Assembly (NCBI GenBank): GCA_041676625.1
Contig: JBAYRN010000005.1
Span: forward strand, 27,327 to 91,326
DNA length: 64,000 nt
Reading direction: 5' to 3'
Source: JAEXNA01 sp041676625
Lineage (GTDB): Bacteria; Vulcanimicrobiota; Xenobia; Xenobiales; JADMJV01
In this document: one piece after another, positions 48,161-56,652 of the stretch
Layout of the letters: every line of letters begins with the position of its first letter
Numbering within the stretch: position 1 is the stretch's first letter
Made by a program: the position numbers and the translations under genes
Notes under the pieces: generated by a model
Database searches by the model: none
What the model was told of the DNA's origin: nothing
What the model saw: only the letters and a program-made list of their open reading frames with translations

Positions 48161-49391
48161 GGATCTAGCGGCCCTCTGGCTGGCCATCAATCTGGCGGTC
48201 GGCTGTGCCCCCCCCGAACCCCGCACGGTTTCAATGACTTTGGATGCCGTCAATAGCGCCGACAAGATCTTGGTCTTAGAAGGTGAGACCGATCTGCCGA
48301 GCGGTTCTCGATTGAAAGCTGAAATTCAAAGTAGAGATGGTAAAGTTTTGCTGCGGGACGACTCCATCGTCCGGCGCGGAAGTTTCTTCTTCGATTTTGA
48401 TCTGGATCGACTGAGTGAGTTCAACGCTTACCGGGCGTACGTTTATTTCGACCCGGAAGAGTCGCCGCTGGGGGTTAGGCTGAATACCGGCCTCTGGGGA
48501 GAAGCCCTCCAGGGTGAAGGGGTGCGAAAACTTGACGACCGACGGATCTTTTATTTGGAAAAGGAGATCCTGTTTTCGGAGACGGCCGTGGGACGGGACT
48601 GGGAAGGTCGTGATTTCGCCGGCATGGAGGGTACCGAGAGAGCCCGGATGATCTCTGAAATGGAGCGATACGTCGAAGAAAACCAGCAGGACAAGAGCGC
48701 CAAACTCGCTCTGGCCAGGGCCTACCTGGCCGATGAAAAGAAGGAGTACAGTCAGGGCTCTCGAGCCTATCTGCTGTTGGAAGAAGTGGGCCGCACCCCG
48801 GAGACCGACCGAGACGGCAAGGCGGCCCGAGACTTGATAGCTGAGATCGATAAACGAGACACAGCTCGGAAAAAAGAGACCGCGGTCAAGGAGGGCTTCG
48901 CGAAAGGGGATCGCTACCGCAAAGACTTTAGCATCGGCGCCGGCAGTCATCTCGGGGGTTTTCGGATGGGGACCCCATACCAGGTGGCAGGCCGCTACTT
49001 CAAGTTGGATCGCACTCTCGACTTTGCCGATATAGGAGGTGAGTCCCAGGTGAGGTTGCTGGACTTTCACAACCTCGAGCTGATTTATGGTAACAGTTCT
49101 CGCCGTCTGGTAGCGGTACGAACCACTTCTCCCAGATTTAAGCTGCCGGAGGGTTATGGAGTGGGGAGCCTCCTCCAGGAACTGCAGCAGGCCTACGGCA
49201 TCGACGCCGTTTATACGCCCGAGTGGACCTACCTGGGTCGCTCCGAGGATGGTAAAGAGCTCTATCGAGGCGAAGTCTTGACCCACGGACTGGAGTTTGA
49301 GATCACCAGGTCAGTGGACCAGATAATCGGGATCCCGGTGGATAAGGTGAGTGCCATCACCGTCTTCAGTCAGGCCTATACCGGTTCTTGA
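48141..49391 (+). CDS. probable lipoprotein with repeat-like middle, unknown function
   Basis: 416 residues. The N-terminus has a hydrophobic stretch ending in a possible lipobox (LAINLAVGC, Cys near residue 22). A beta-sandwich-like domain comes next (LVLEGETDLPSGSRLKAEIQ). After it lie a short helical TPR-like segment (AKLALARAYLADEKKEYSQG) and a C-terminal part with a repeated beta motif (VRLLDFHNLELIYGNSS). No family is recognised. It overlaps rpe by 20 bp and precedes PilT, so it may be the envelope component of the pilus operon. Confidence 0.65.
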   Translation: MWQFSLKDLAALWLAINLAVGCAPPEPRTVSMTLDAVNSADKILVLEGETDLPSGSRLKAEIQSRDGKVLLRDDSIVRRGSFFFDFDLDRLSEFNAYRAYVYFDPEESPLGVRLNTGLWGEALQGEGVRKLDDRRIFYLEKEILFSETAVGRDWEGRDFAGMEGTERARMISEMERYVEENQQDKSAKLALARAYLADEKKEYSQGSRAYLLLEEVGRTPETDRDGKAARDLIAEIDKRDTARKKETAVKEGFAKGDRYRKDFSIGAGSHLGGFRMGTPYQVAGRYFKLDRTLDFADIGGESQVRLLDFHNLELIYGNSSRRLVAVRTTSPRFKLPEGYGVGSLLQELQQAYGIDAVYTPEWTYLGRSEDGKELYRGEVLTHGLEFEITRSVDQIIGIPVDKVSAITVFSQAYTGS

Positions 49392-49442
49392 GGAGGTCGT
49401 CTCCCGAGGGGAATCGTTGCCGCCACGGAGAAACGCTCGCCT

Positions 49443-50825
49443 ATGGATCTATTCCCCGATGAGAGCGCTCCACCCCTACTCGACCTCAACTCTCAGCTTT
49501 TGGAACGCCTGTCCGGCTTGGAGCAGAGGCTAAGCCAGGTGGAGAAAAGTCTGGAAGCGGCAAAAGCCGTTTCTGTAGCCCGGCCTGCAACGCCCGGCGG
49601 TCAGGTAGGCATCGGCCCAACCCTCGCTCCCCCCGCCGGGATGACATTTACTCTAGACGATCTCTTGCGGACGGTGATCAAGAATCGGGCCAGCGACCTG
49701 CATATCAAACCCCACGCCCCACCGACGGTGCGCCTGGAAGGGCAACTCATTCCCATCGGAGATGAACCGCTGACCGAAGAGCAGTGCCGCTATCTCGTGC
49801 TCTCGGCCTTGCCCCCGCACAAACGAGAGCCGCTGACCCAAATGCGAGAGGTTGACCACGCCTACGTCTCATTCGGGGTTCGCTTTCGGATGAACGCATT
49901 TTTGGAGCGAGGGAACTTCACCGCCGCCATGCGGATGGTCAATAGCTCGGTCCCGGGGTTTCAAGAACTGGGACTGCCCCCGGTGCTGGTCAATCTAGCC
50001 TCCCTGCAAGATGGACTGGTTTTGATCACGGGCCCTGCCGGAAGTGGAAAGAGCACCACCCTGGCCGCCGTGATCGATTGGATCAATCAAAATCGTCGTA
50101 CCCACGTGGTCACCATCGAAGACCCCATCGAATATCAGCACAAGGATCGAACAGCTTATATCACTCAGCGCGAGGTAGGGACCGACACCACCTCTTTCGT
50201 GGAGGCACTCAAACAGGCTCTGCGACAGGACCCGAATGTGATCATGCTGGGGGAGATGCGCGACGCGGAGACCATCATGACTGCCGTGACCGCCGCCGAG
50301 ACCGGTCACCTGGTGCTCTCCACTCTGCACACACCCAATACCGTACAAGCGGTCGATAGGATCGTGGACACCTTCGACGGGCACGTCCAAAAGCAGGTCC
50401 GAATGCTGCTCTCCACTTGTTTGCGGGGAGTGGTCAGCCAAAAGCTGCTCAACCGGCAGGATGGCAAGGGGCGAGTGCCGGCAGTGGAGGTGTTGATCAA
50501 CACCCCTACCATCGCCTCCCATATTCTAGACGGGCAGACCGGGGAGATCTATCAATACATGCAACGGGGTGCCTCTGACGGCATGCAAACCTTCACCCAG
50601 TCCCTCATCAATCTGCTGGATCGAGGACTGATCAGCTATCAAGATGCAGCCCACGTGGCTGACCGCAAGACCGAATTGCGGCTGGCTCGAGAGCAACGAG
50701 TCAAACGAACGGCTCCCCAGCCTCCTGGTCCCGGCCCGGTCGCCTCTCCTATGGGGGCACCTGCGCCGAGCGCGCCCAAGGAGAGCCCGCTCCCCAGCAG
50801 TGAGAATATCCTGGACCTGCTTTGA
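49443..50825 (+). CDS. pilT: PilT-like twitching-motility retraction ATPase
   Basis: 460 residues. A coiled-coil N-terminal extension (~1-65) leads into PilT: TLDDLLRTVIKNRASDLHIK, Walker A GPAGSGKSTT, Asp box EDPIEYQHKD, Walker B VIMLGEMRDAET and His box STLHT. The Pro-rich C-terminal tail is disordered. The usual C-terminal A-I-R-N-L-I-R-E motif is replaced by IASHILDGQTGEI, so the protein may be closer to PilU-type or divergent PilT. It depolymerises pili, working against the PilB-like motor of the divergent operon. Confidence 0.92.
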   Translation: MDLFPDESAPPLLDLNSQLLERLSGLEQRLSQVEKSLEAAKAVSVARPATPGGQVGIGPTLAPPAGMTFTLDDLLRTVIKNRASDLHIKPHAPPTVRLEGQLIPIGDEPLTEEQCRYLVLSALPPHKREPLTQMREVDHAYVSFGVRFRMNAFLERGNFTAAMRMVNSSVPGFQELGLPPVLVNLASLQDGLVLITGPAGSGKSTTLAAVIDWINQNRRTHVVTIEDPIEYQHKDRTAYITQREVGTDTTSFVEALKQALRQDPNVIMLGEMRDAETIMTAVTAAETGHLVLSTLHTPNTVQAVDRIVDTFDGHVQKQVRMLLSTCLRGVVSQKLLNRQDGKGRVPAVEVLINTPTIASHILDGQTGEIYQYMQRGASDGMQTFTQSLINLLDRGLISYQDAAHVADRKTELRLAREQRVKRTAPQPPGPGPVASPMGAPAPSAPKESPLPSSENILDLL

Positions 50826-50895
50826 GCGACTCCGGTGGGATCAAAGGTTCTTTAACAGCAGGGCGTGATTTACAGCGCCCGAATCTTCTCGCCCT

Positions 50896-51408
50896 ATGGG
50901 TGTTCTAACCAAAGATGAGATCTTCAGAGCCATCGAAGACGGGCGGATCGAGATCGATCCCTTTCAGTCCCAGTATGTGGGCCCGGGCTCGGTCGACCTT
51001 CATCTGGGCAATCAGTTCAGGACATTTCAGAAGCTGCATCAGATCTACCACGTAACTGACAACTCTGACTTTCAGCAGATCACACAGCTCGAGGAAGTGG
51101 AAGATTACTTTGTCTTGATGCCGGGAGAGACGGTGTTAGGAGTGACGGTGGAGAGGATCAAACTCGCGCCCTCACTCTGCGGCAGGCTGGAAGGGCGCAG
51201 TCGCTTCGCCCGTCTGGGCTTGATGGTGCACATCACCGCGGGGTTCATGCAGCCCGGGATCAACAATCACCAGGTTTTGGAGATCAGCAACGTGTCCAGT
51301 ATTCCGCTGGCTCTTCATCCCGGCACCAGAATGTGCCAGTTCATCTTTGAAACCTGCGTGGGTGAAGCGACCTACGCGGGCCGTTTCGCAAATCAGATCA
51401 TTCCTTGA
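50896..51408 (+). CDS. dcd: dCTP deaminase
   Basis: 170 residues with the family signature VGPGSVDLHLGNQF, the catalytic region GRLEGRSRFARLGLMVHITA and the C-terminal GTRMCQFIFE. It turns dCTP into dUTP for thymidylate synthesis; it could also be of the bifunctional DCD-DUT type. The 3' end overlaps the convergent HD gene by 11 bp. Ends with FANQIIP. It is somewhat shorter than E. coli Dcd (193 aa) but close to archaeal forms. Confidence 0.92.
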   Translation: MGVLTKDEIFRAIEDGRIEIDPFQSQYVGPGSVDLHLGNQFRTFQKLHQIYHVTDNSDFQQITQLEEVEDYFVLMPGETVLGVTVERIKLAPSLCGRLEGRSRFARLGLMVHITAGFMQPGINNHQVLEISNVSSIPLALHPGTRMCQFIFETCVGEATYAGRFANQIIP

Positions 51409-52699
51409 GGGCGCGGTCGTAAAAGAGGTACCCACCCGAAACCAGGGCGTCGTGGGAGAGCCCCAGGATCGCTGTCGACCTGGTCGCCCGGGAGATCTCT
51501 TGCCAGGCTGGGCCCGGGGGCACCAGTGTGCGAATGGGTCGGTCGCTTCCGGGCCGATAGACGCCGTAGGAAACGGAATCTAAAGGGTCCGTGTGCACGT
51601 AATAGTGCCAATTTTCTCCATATCGCTCCTGGGCACGCTTTTTGAGTTGTCCCGGCAAGTTGGGGTGGGCGCTGAGGTCAATGCCCTTGAAGAGTTGGCG
51701 TGAGAGGTACCTCTCGCAGAGATCCCTCAAAACCTGGTCCTGGGAGCCCTGCCAGATCTTGATGGCGTGAAACAGATCGAAGTCATCCAGCAAGAGATAG
51801 TTCTTGAGAAAGTCGGCGCTGAGCTCTTGCCGATCATGGTTTTCCCGTGCGTGGGTAAAGAGGAAGTTGAGGTTGGGTGGAAGCCAGGGGTCCTGAGCGG
51901 CTTCGAAAAGTTCGCGGGTTCGGCGCAAGATCAATCTCAGCATAAGCTCGGCGGAGCGTACCGCTCGGTGAAGATAGACCTGCCAATACATGAAGTAGCG
52001 GGAAAAAAGAAACTCTTCCACCGCCAGCACACCCTTGGGATGGATGGCCAGGACCAGGCCGTCTCGAGATTGGGCAAACAGATTGTCGTGATCGAGAGAA
52101 ACCTTGAGCGGCACCAGGGTGGCCAGGATGCGCTCACTGTCGAATAAACCGTACTTGACCCCGGTGTAGATGGAGTCGCGCTGCAGATAGTCCATGCGAT
52201 CCACGTCGAGTTGGCCGGACAAGAGTTCGCAGAGTACCGGTTCGGGGTACTGGTTAGTGAGTAGTGCCACCACGTCCTGAGGTCGGCAGTCATGGGCCAG
52301 CAAGATCTCCGCCAGAGGTCCGGTAATGATGGCCTGGCCGAGTCGCTCGTGGTCGAGGCCCACGAAGGTGTGCTCCAGGGCGTGGGAAAACGGTCCGTGC
52401 CCGATATCGTGGAGAAGAGCAGCGGCCAGAGCGGCCTTACGAATCTCCGGAGCAAGTCTGAGCACGCCCTCCTCGTGCCAGCGCTGAAGCACCCGATGCA
52501 TCAACCACATGGTGCCCAGGGCGTGTTGAAACCGGCTATGCTCGGCCCCGTGAAAGACCATAAAGCAACTACCTAGCTGGCGGATTCGGCGAAGGCGTTG
52601 AAATTCGAAGGTATCTACAAGATCCAGGATCAAAGGATCGGGAATCCCGAGATTGCCGTGGACGGGGTCGCGAAATGTCTTTCTCGCGCTGTGGCTCAT
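51398..52699 (-). CDS. HD-domain phosphohydrolase (YdcA/dNTPase-like)
   Basis: 433 residues. The N-terminal signature is FRDPVHGNLGIPDPLILDLV, and an HD metal site follows with HSRFQHALGTMWL, HDIGHGPFSHALEH and a distal Asp (LDVDRMDYLQRDS). The layout is that of the SAMHD1-like, dGTPase-related family, acting on deoxynucleotides or nucleic acid ends. It converges on dcd, which gives a nucleotide-metabolism pair. The start is at the ATG encoding MSHSARKTF. Confidence 0.87.
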   Translation of the reverse strand: MSHSARKTFRDPVHGNLGIPDPLILDLVDTFEFQRLRRIRQLGSCFMVFHGAEHSRFQHALGTMWLMHRVLQRWHEEGVLRLAPEIRKAALAAALLHDIGHGPFSHALEHTFVGLDHERLGQAIITGPLAEILLAHDCRPQDVVALLTNQYPEPVLCELLSGQLDVDRMDYLQRDSIYTGVKYGLFDSERILATLVPLKVSLDHDNLFAQSRDGLVLAIHPKGVLAVEEFLFSRYFMYWQVYLHRAVRSAELMLRLILRRTRELFEAAQDPWLPPNLNFLFTHARENHDRQELSADFLKNYLLLDDFDLFHAIKIWQGSQDQVLRDLCERYLSRQLFKGIDLSAHPNLPGQLKKRAQERYGENWHYYVHTDPLDSVSYGVYRPGSDRPIRTLVPPGPAWQEISRATRSTAILGLSHDALVSGGYLFYDRALKE

Positions 52700-52828
52700 G
52701 GTCGCCCGCTTTCACGTTGGTTGAAGAGTTCCCCCAGAAACCGCAGTCTTCCACAAAGGGGAATCCTCGATTTGTGGGAAACCTGTGGACAGGGAGGTAC
52801 GGTAATAAAGTTGGGATTTCTCACGTCA

Positions 52829-52834
52829 TATAAT
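52829..52834 (+). promoter_or_regulatory. candidate -10 (TATAAT) before the VIT/vWA gene
   Basis: A perfect TATAAT lies about 124 bp upstream of the start of the VIT/vWA gene in an AT-rich stretch, but no good -35 stands 16-18 bp before it. Weak evidence. Confidence 0.3.
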
Positions 52835-52957
52835 GAACATTTTGGGGAACGGAAGAGTTTTGCACCACCCTGCTGAGGCACCCGCCCTGGATTCTAACCG
52901 AGGGAGCGTTGGCTCTGTGTCGAACGGATCCACCAGGAAGGAAGTCTGCGCGACCGC

Positions 52958-55900
52958 GTGAGTGTCAAGATCGCTGAAAGATTGGCGCGTGTTCGCCCTT
53001 ACGGCGAGCGTCGCATTGCCCTTGGACCCGGTGTAGTCTGGTTTGCAAACCCGGACCTGGGCACCGGCCTGTGCTTTCCTTTGCGCCGGCTGGGCTATCG
53101 GATCAAACTGAGCGGGCCAACCGGTCAGGTGGAAGCGATGCTATCGTACGCGAACCCCACGGCTCAGAGCCAGACCGCCTATTTTCTCTTTCCCCTGGAC
53201 CGAAATATCGCACCTGTGAAGATCCTCGGCAAGGTTGGGGAGCAGAAGATCGAGGCCGAGGTGGGCCCGGTTCCCTCCGAAGATGCTGAAATCCAGGAGG
53301 CCCAACTGCCCGCTGAGCTGTGCAGACTCTTTGCTGGAGAGACGGAAAATGTACTGGCCATTCCTCTGGGCGAGGTTCCCTCGGGAGGCGAGGTTGCGTT
53401 TCAGATGCTGTTGGCACACCAGGTCTACGAGTGCGGGGAGTCCGGCGGTGGGTTCTCCTTCCGTTTGCCCCTCATGACCTCCCAGGCCCTGACCACGCTG
53501 AACGAAGAAGACGGGCAGAGATTGACACTTGCCAGTGGTCTCGACCGGGGGGCTCAGGTGGCGATTTCGATTCAGATCGAAGGTTCCGACCTTCAGCCCG
53601 CCGGTTTGCGAACCTCTCAGATCTGCGGGGTGGCGCGCAACCCCAAGGGGGACATCGCGGTGGAGTACGACAAGCGCAAGCCCCTGGAACCTCGAGATTT
53701 TGTTTTGGACTATCAACTTTGGGGTGAAAACCGTCCCAAGGCATGGTTACGGAGCACCGGTCGCCACTTCTTGCTAAACTTCTTCCCTCCGGGGAATCCG
53801 CCACCCAGCAATCCGCGCCGCCTGGTGATTCTGGTGGACGGCTCGGAGGAGATGAACCAGGTCGGCATCGAGCGATGCAACGACTGCCTCTCCCATATTC
53901 TCAAGAACCTCGACCCGGTGGATAAGTTTGCCCTGGTCGCCTTCAATCGGGAAGTCTCCGGGTACAAAAATGGTGACTTTGTCGACGCCAATTGTGCTGC
54001 TGAGGCGATCGACTGGTTAGCGAACTATCAGTTTGAGGGAGCCGCCGATCTCAAGGAGCTTCTGCGAAGAGTCGTCACCTTACCTCGGCAGCCGGACAGT
54101 GTGCTCAGCGTGGTGCTCCTGGCGGCTGGGAGGATCGGCAACGAACCGGAGCTTTATCGACTCATTCAGGGGTCCCGGGATCGGCTCAGGCTGTTTCCCA
54201 TCATGCTCGGGTATAGGGCGGACGCCCCGTTTTCTCGGGCTGCGGCCCGGCTCACCGGAGGGTACGCCTTTCGAGCCATGAACCGAGAATCGGTCTCGCG
54301 AGCCGCCGAGAGAGTTCTGGAGCACACCCGGCAACCCGTTCTCGAAGGTGTCGGCTTGCAGGACAAAGGGCTTCAGTATCAAGCAGATAGTCTCACCCCG
54401 AAGTATCCGGCCGGGCTAAATTGGCGCCGCCCCATTACGGTCATGGGTGCTCACACCGGGCGGGGCGGTATCGAGGCTGGAGGCACCGCTCCGAGCGGCG
54501 CCGTTTGGAAGGAGGCGTTGGAACCTAAACCAGCTTTTCACAAGCTTCTTCCAAACGTTTGGGCTCACGTGAAGTCCTCCGAATTAGACGATGAGGCCCA
54601 GATGCTCGATCGGGCTGAACGCAGCATCTTGCAAAAAGTTATCGTGAACCTTTCTCGTGAGTTTCGACTCCTGAACCGTTACACGGCCACCTACGTTCTT
54701 CTCGGTGGAGAGCGGATACTGGCTCCGTCTCTCGACGCCGGTCGGTGGTACAAGCGGATCGAGAAGGAAGACGCCAGCGGTCAGTCAGCCAACGAACTGC
54801 TAGAGAAGCAGCGCAAGACGAAGGGGCTCAAGGGCGGTATCAACAAGACCAACGCCGGCCGGGGTCTCACCATGAAAGACGTTATCGGCAGCAAATCGAC
54901 CGCTACCATTTACGGTCCTAAGCTGGGGCACCACAACAAGCTGAGCAACTCCATCAAAGAAGGCCTCTTTTCCAAGCCTGTTCTCAGTAATCGCGTTTAC
55001 GAAGGTGAAAGGGTTCCAGCCGGTGCCGCCGTGGGGTCGGATAATGCCAGTTACTCGCCACCCCCCGCCCCCCCGAAGGCGCCTCCCTTGCCTTCGGCAC
55101 CGGATCCCGAAGAGAGTGCTCCTCATCAGTATTCCCACGATGCCCCCACTCTGCTGGACTTGCCGGGCACCGGTCTGGGACCGCCGCGGCCCCCTCAGAT
55201 GGGTGTGCAGCCCGCAGTGGATGGACTCTCGGACGAACAATCAGAAGAGTCGCTGGAAAAGCCAGCGCCAGTTCCAGAGACACCCGATTCCGAACCGCGG
55301 CCCAGACCCGTCGTTCTCAGGGACAAGGTCAGTCCATTCTTGCCAAGGATCACTTTGCAGCCTTCGGTTGAAGAAGAAGAGATCGAGGAGGAGATCGCTC
55401 CAACCTTCCTGCCCCGGCCGCTCGGTCCTGAGGGCGAATCGCGAAGGGAAAACGGTTCGGTGGGGTCATCACTGGATCTGGAGCTTGATCTGGATGTCGA
55501 TATCGAACCTGAGGAGCAACCAGTTCCGGTCATGCAGTCGGCCCCACCAGAGGAGCCGGCGCCTCCTCCCCCAGCTATCCCCGAGCCCGACCCGGTTCCG
55601 CTCTTTCAGGAGTCTTCACCGGTGGCTGAGGAGAAACGGTTGCTGACTCCTCGTGAACTTGCCGCCATGATCTTGCCCGACGCCCGCCAGGGAAAGCCGG
55701 AAGAGGTGGCTCGGAATGCACTCAAGTCGGAACCGCAGATTCGTGGACAGTTGATGGCCGAGATGCGCGCCTTGCACGGCTCTCTGGCTGGTGCGGAAAC
55801 GGCCAGACTCATCGCCATGACCGAGAGCATTCTCTATCTGCTTGCCGAAGTCGCCCCCAGGTCGGAGCTTCTCATCAGGGCCTACGGGCTGGGGCATCAG

Positions 55901-55984
55901 GCCCGCGGACTGCTGGACGTAGACCTGGAGGAGGCCCGAAACAAACTGAAGTTCTGGCTCACCAGATTCGCAAAACTCTTCTGA
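52958..55984 (+). CDS. VIT plus vWA protein with disordered tail and a degenerate MIDAS
   Basis: 1,008 residues from GTG. An N-terminal VIT domain (~10-180; KIEAEVGPVPSEDAEIQEAQ) is followed by a vWA domain (~285-470). In it the metal site D-x-S-x-S is reduced to DGSEEM and the later T is replaced (FEGAADLKELL), so divalent-metal adhesion is unlikely. A long disordered Pro/Glu-rich region (~680-900) follows, then a C-terminal helical domain (TPRELAAMILPDARQGKPEE). No signal peptide, so it is probably cytosolic. It is coupled by a TGATG to a small disordered protein. Confidence 0.8.
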   Translation: MSVKIAERLARVRPYGERRIALGPGVVWFANPDLGTGLCFPLRRLGYRIKLSGPTGQVEAMLSYANPTAQSQTAYFLFPLDRNIAPVKILGKVGEQKIEAEVGPVPSEDAEIQEAQLPAELCRLFAGETENVLAIPLGEVPSGGEVAFQMLLAHQVYECGESGGGFSFRLPLMTSQALTTLNEEDGQRLTLASGLDRGAQVAISIQIEGSDLQPAGLRTSQICGVARNPKGDIAVEYDKRKPLEPRDFVLDYQLWGENRPKAWLRSTGRHFLLNFFPPGNPPPSNPRRLVILVDGSEEMNQVGIERCNDCLSHILKNLDPVDKFALVAFNREVSGYKNGDFVDANCAAEAIDWLANYQFEGAADLKELLRRVVTLPRQPDSVLSVVLLAAGRIGNEPELYRLIQGSRDRLRLFPIMLGYRADAPFSRAAARLTGGYAFRAMNRESVSRAAERVLEHTRQPVLEGVGLQDKGLQYQADSLTPKYPAGLNWRRPITVMGAHTGRGGIEAGGTAPSGAVWKEALEPKPAFHKLLPNVWAHVKSSELDDEAQMLDRAERSILQKVIVNLSREFRLLNRYTATYVLLGGERILAPSLDAGRWYKRIEKEDASGQSANELLEKQRKTKGLKGGINKTNAGRGLTMKDVIGSKSTATIYGPKLGHHNKLSNSIKEGLFSKPVLSNRVYEGERVPAGAAVGSDNASYSPPPAPPKAPPLPSAPDPEESAPHQYSHDAPTLLDLPGTGLGPPRPPQMGVQPAVDGLSDEQSEESLEKPAPVPETPDSEPRPRPVVLRDKVSPFLPRITLQPSVEEEEIEEEIAPTFLPRPLGPEGESRRENGSVGSSLDLELDLDVDIEPEEQPVPVMQSAPPEEPAPPPPAIPEPDPVPLFQESSPVAEEKRLLTPRELAAMILPDARQGKPEEVARNALKSEPQIRGQLMAEMRALHGSLAGAETARLIAMTESILYLLAEVAPRSELLIRAYGLGHQARGLLDVDLEEARNKLKFWLTRFAKLF

Positions 55985-56589
55985 TGGCGATGAAGCGGGA
56001 AAAGCAGTACGACATGTTCGACGTGGCAACCGGCGCCTGCACACTCGATGATTACCTGTTTCAGCGCTACAGTGAAAACGATTTGTCCTCCACCTTCTGG
56101 GTGGATGAAAAGGACGAAGTGGACGAACTGCGGGCCCCCAGGCCCGAAGACCCTCCGGGAATTATACGCGTCATTCCGATTCAGGGTCCCCGGGCCCCCA
56201 GGAAAACCGGACCTTCGCAGCCGCCACCTCTGCCGGTGGGGCTGCAGCCGGAGGCTCCACCGGGGCCTACCAGGACCGAGCATTCCCGTTCGCAAGTACC
56301 GGCTCCGCTCCGCCCGGATGGGCAGGATATCTTGCAAAAAGGCGGTCCCGGGCCGGGTCCAAGTCTAGAATCCTTTCAGGCCCGGTCGCCCTCCACCACG
56401 AGCGACTCCGGTGATCATTTTCAGTGCTCGGAAGAAGCCGATAGGGAGCAAGAGAACTCCGGAGCACAGTCAGAGACGATCCTTCCTCCCTCCATGCAAG
56501 ACCTTTTAGCACGCTTCCACCAAGCTACCAGGGAATACCAGGAGCGAACCCTGGAAGACCCCCCGGAGAGCCCGGCTGAGGGCTCCTGA
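55984..56589 (+). CDS. Pro-rich, mostly disordered protein coupled to the VIT/vWA gene
   Basis: 201 residues. The first ~60 residues look structured (KQYDMFDVATGACTLDDYLF, QRYSENDLSSTFWVDE). The rest is rich in Pro, Gly, Glu and Ser and predicted disordered, ending PESPAEGS. Its ATG overlaps the preceding stop, so the two are made together. No family is recognised. Confidence 0.6.
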   Translation: MAMKREKQYDMFDVATGACTLDDYLFQRYSENDLSSTFWVDEKDEVDELRAPRPEDPPGIIRVIPIQGPRAPRKTGPSQPPPLPVGLQPEAPPGPTRTEHSRSQVPAPLRPDGQDILQKGGPGPGPSLESFQARSPSTTSDSGDHFQCSEEADREQENSGAQSETILPPSMQDLLARFHQATREYQERTLEDPPESPAEGS

Positions 56590-56652
56590 AACCCGTTTTA
56601 GGCAACGACCAAAACAGCAGGTCTGGGTATGTCTCTGGGTGAAAGGCCGCAT

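Noticed and set aside
48276..49286. 336-codon minus-strand frame opposite the lipoprotein gene
   Set aside because: Shadow of the plus-strand gene, which is tightly coupled with rpe; no protein signature on the minus strand.
52730..52800. Possible DnaA boxes / replication origin (TTCCACAAAG, TTTGTGGGA, CTGTGGACA)
   Set aside because: Each departs from TTATNCACA by two or more bases, there is no dnaA or dnaN nearby, and the region is short.
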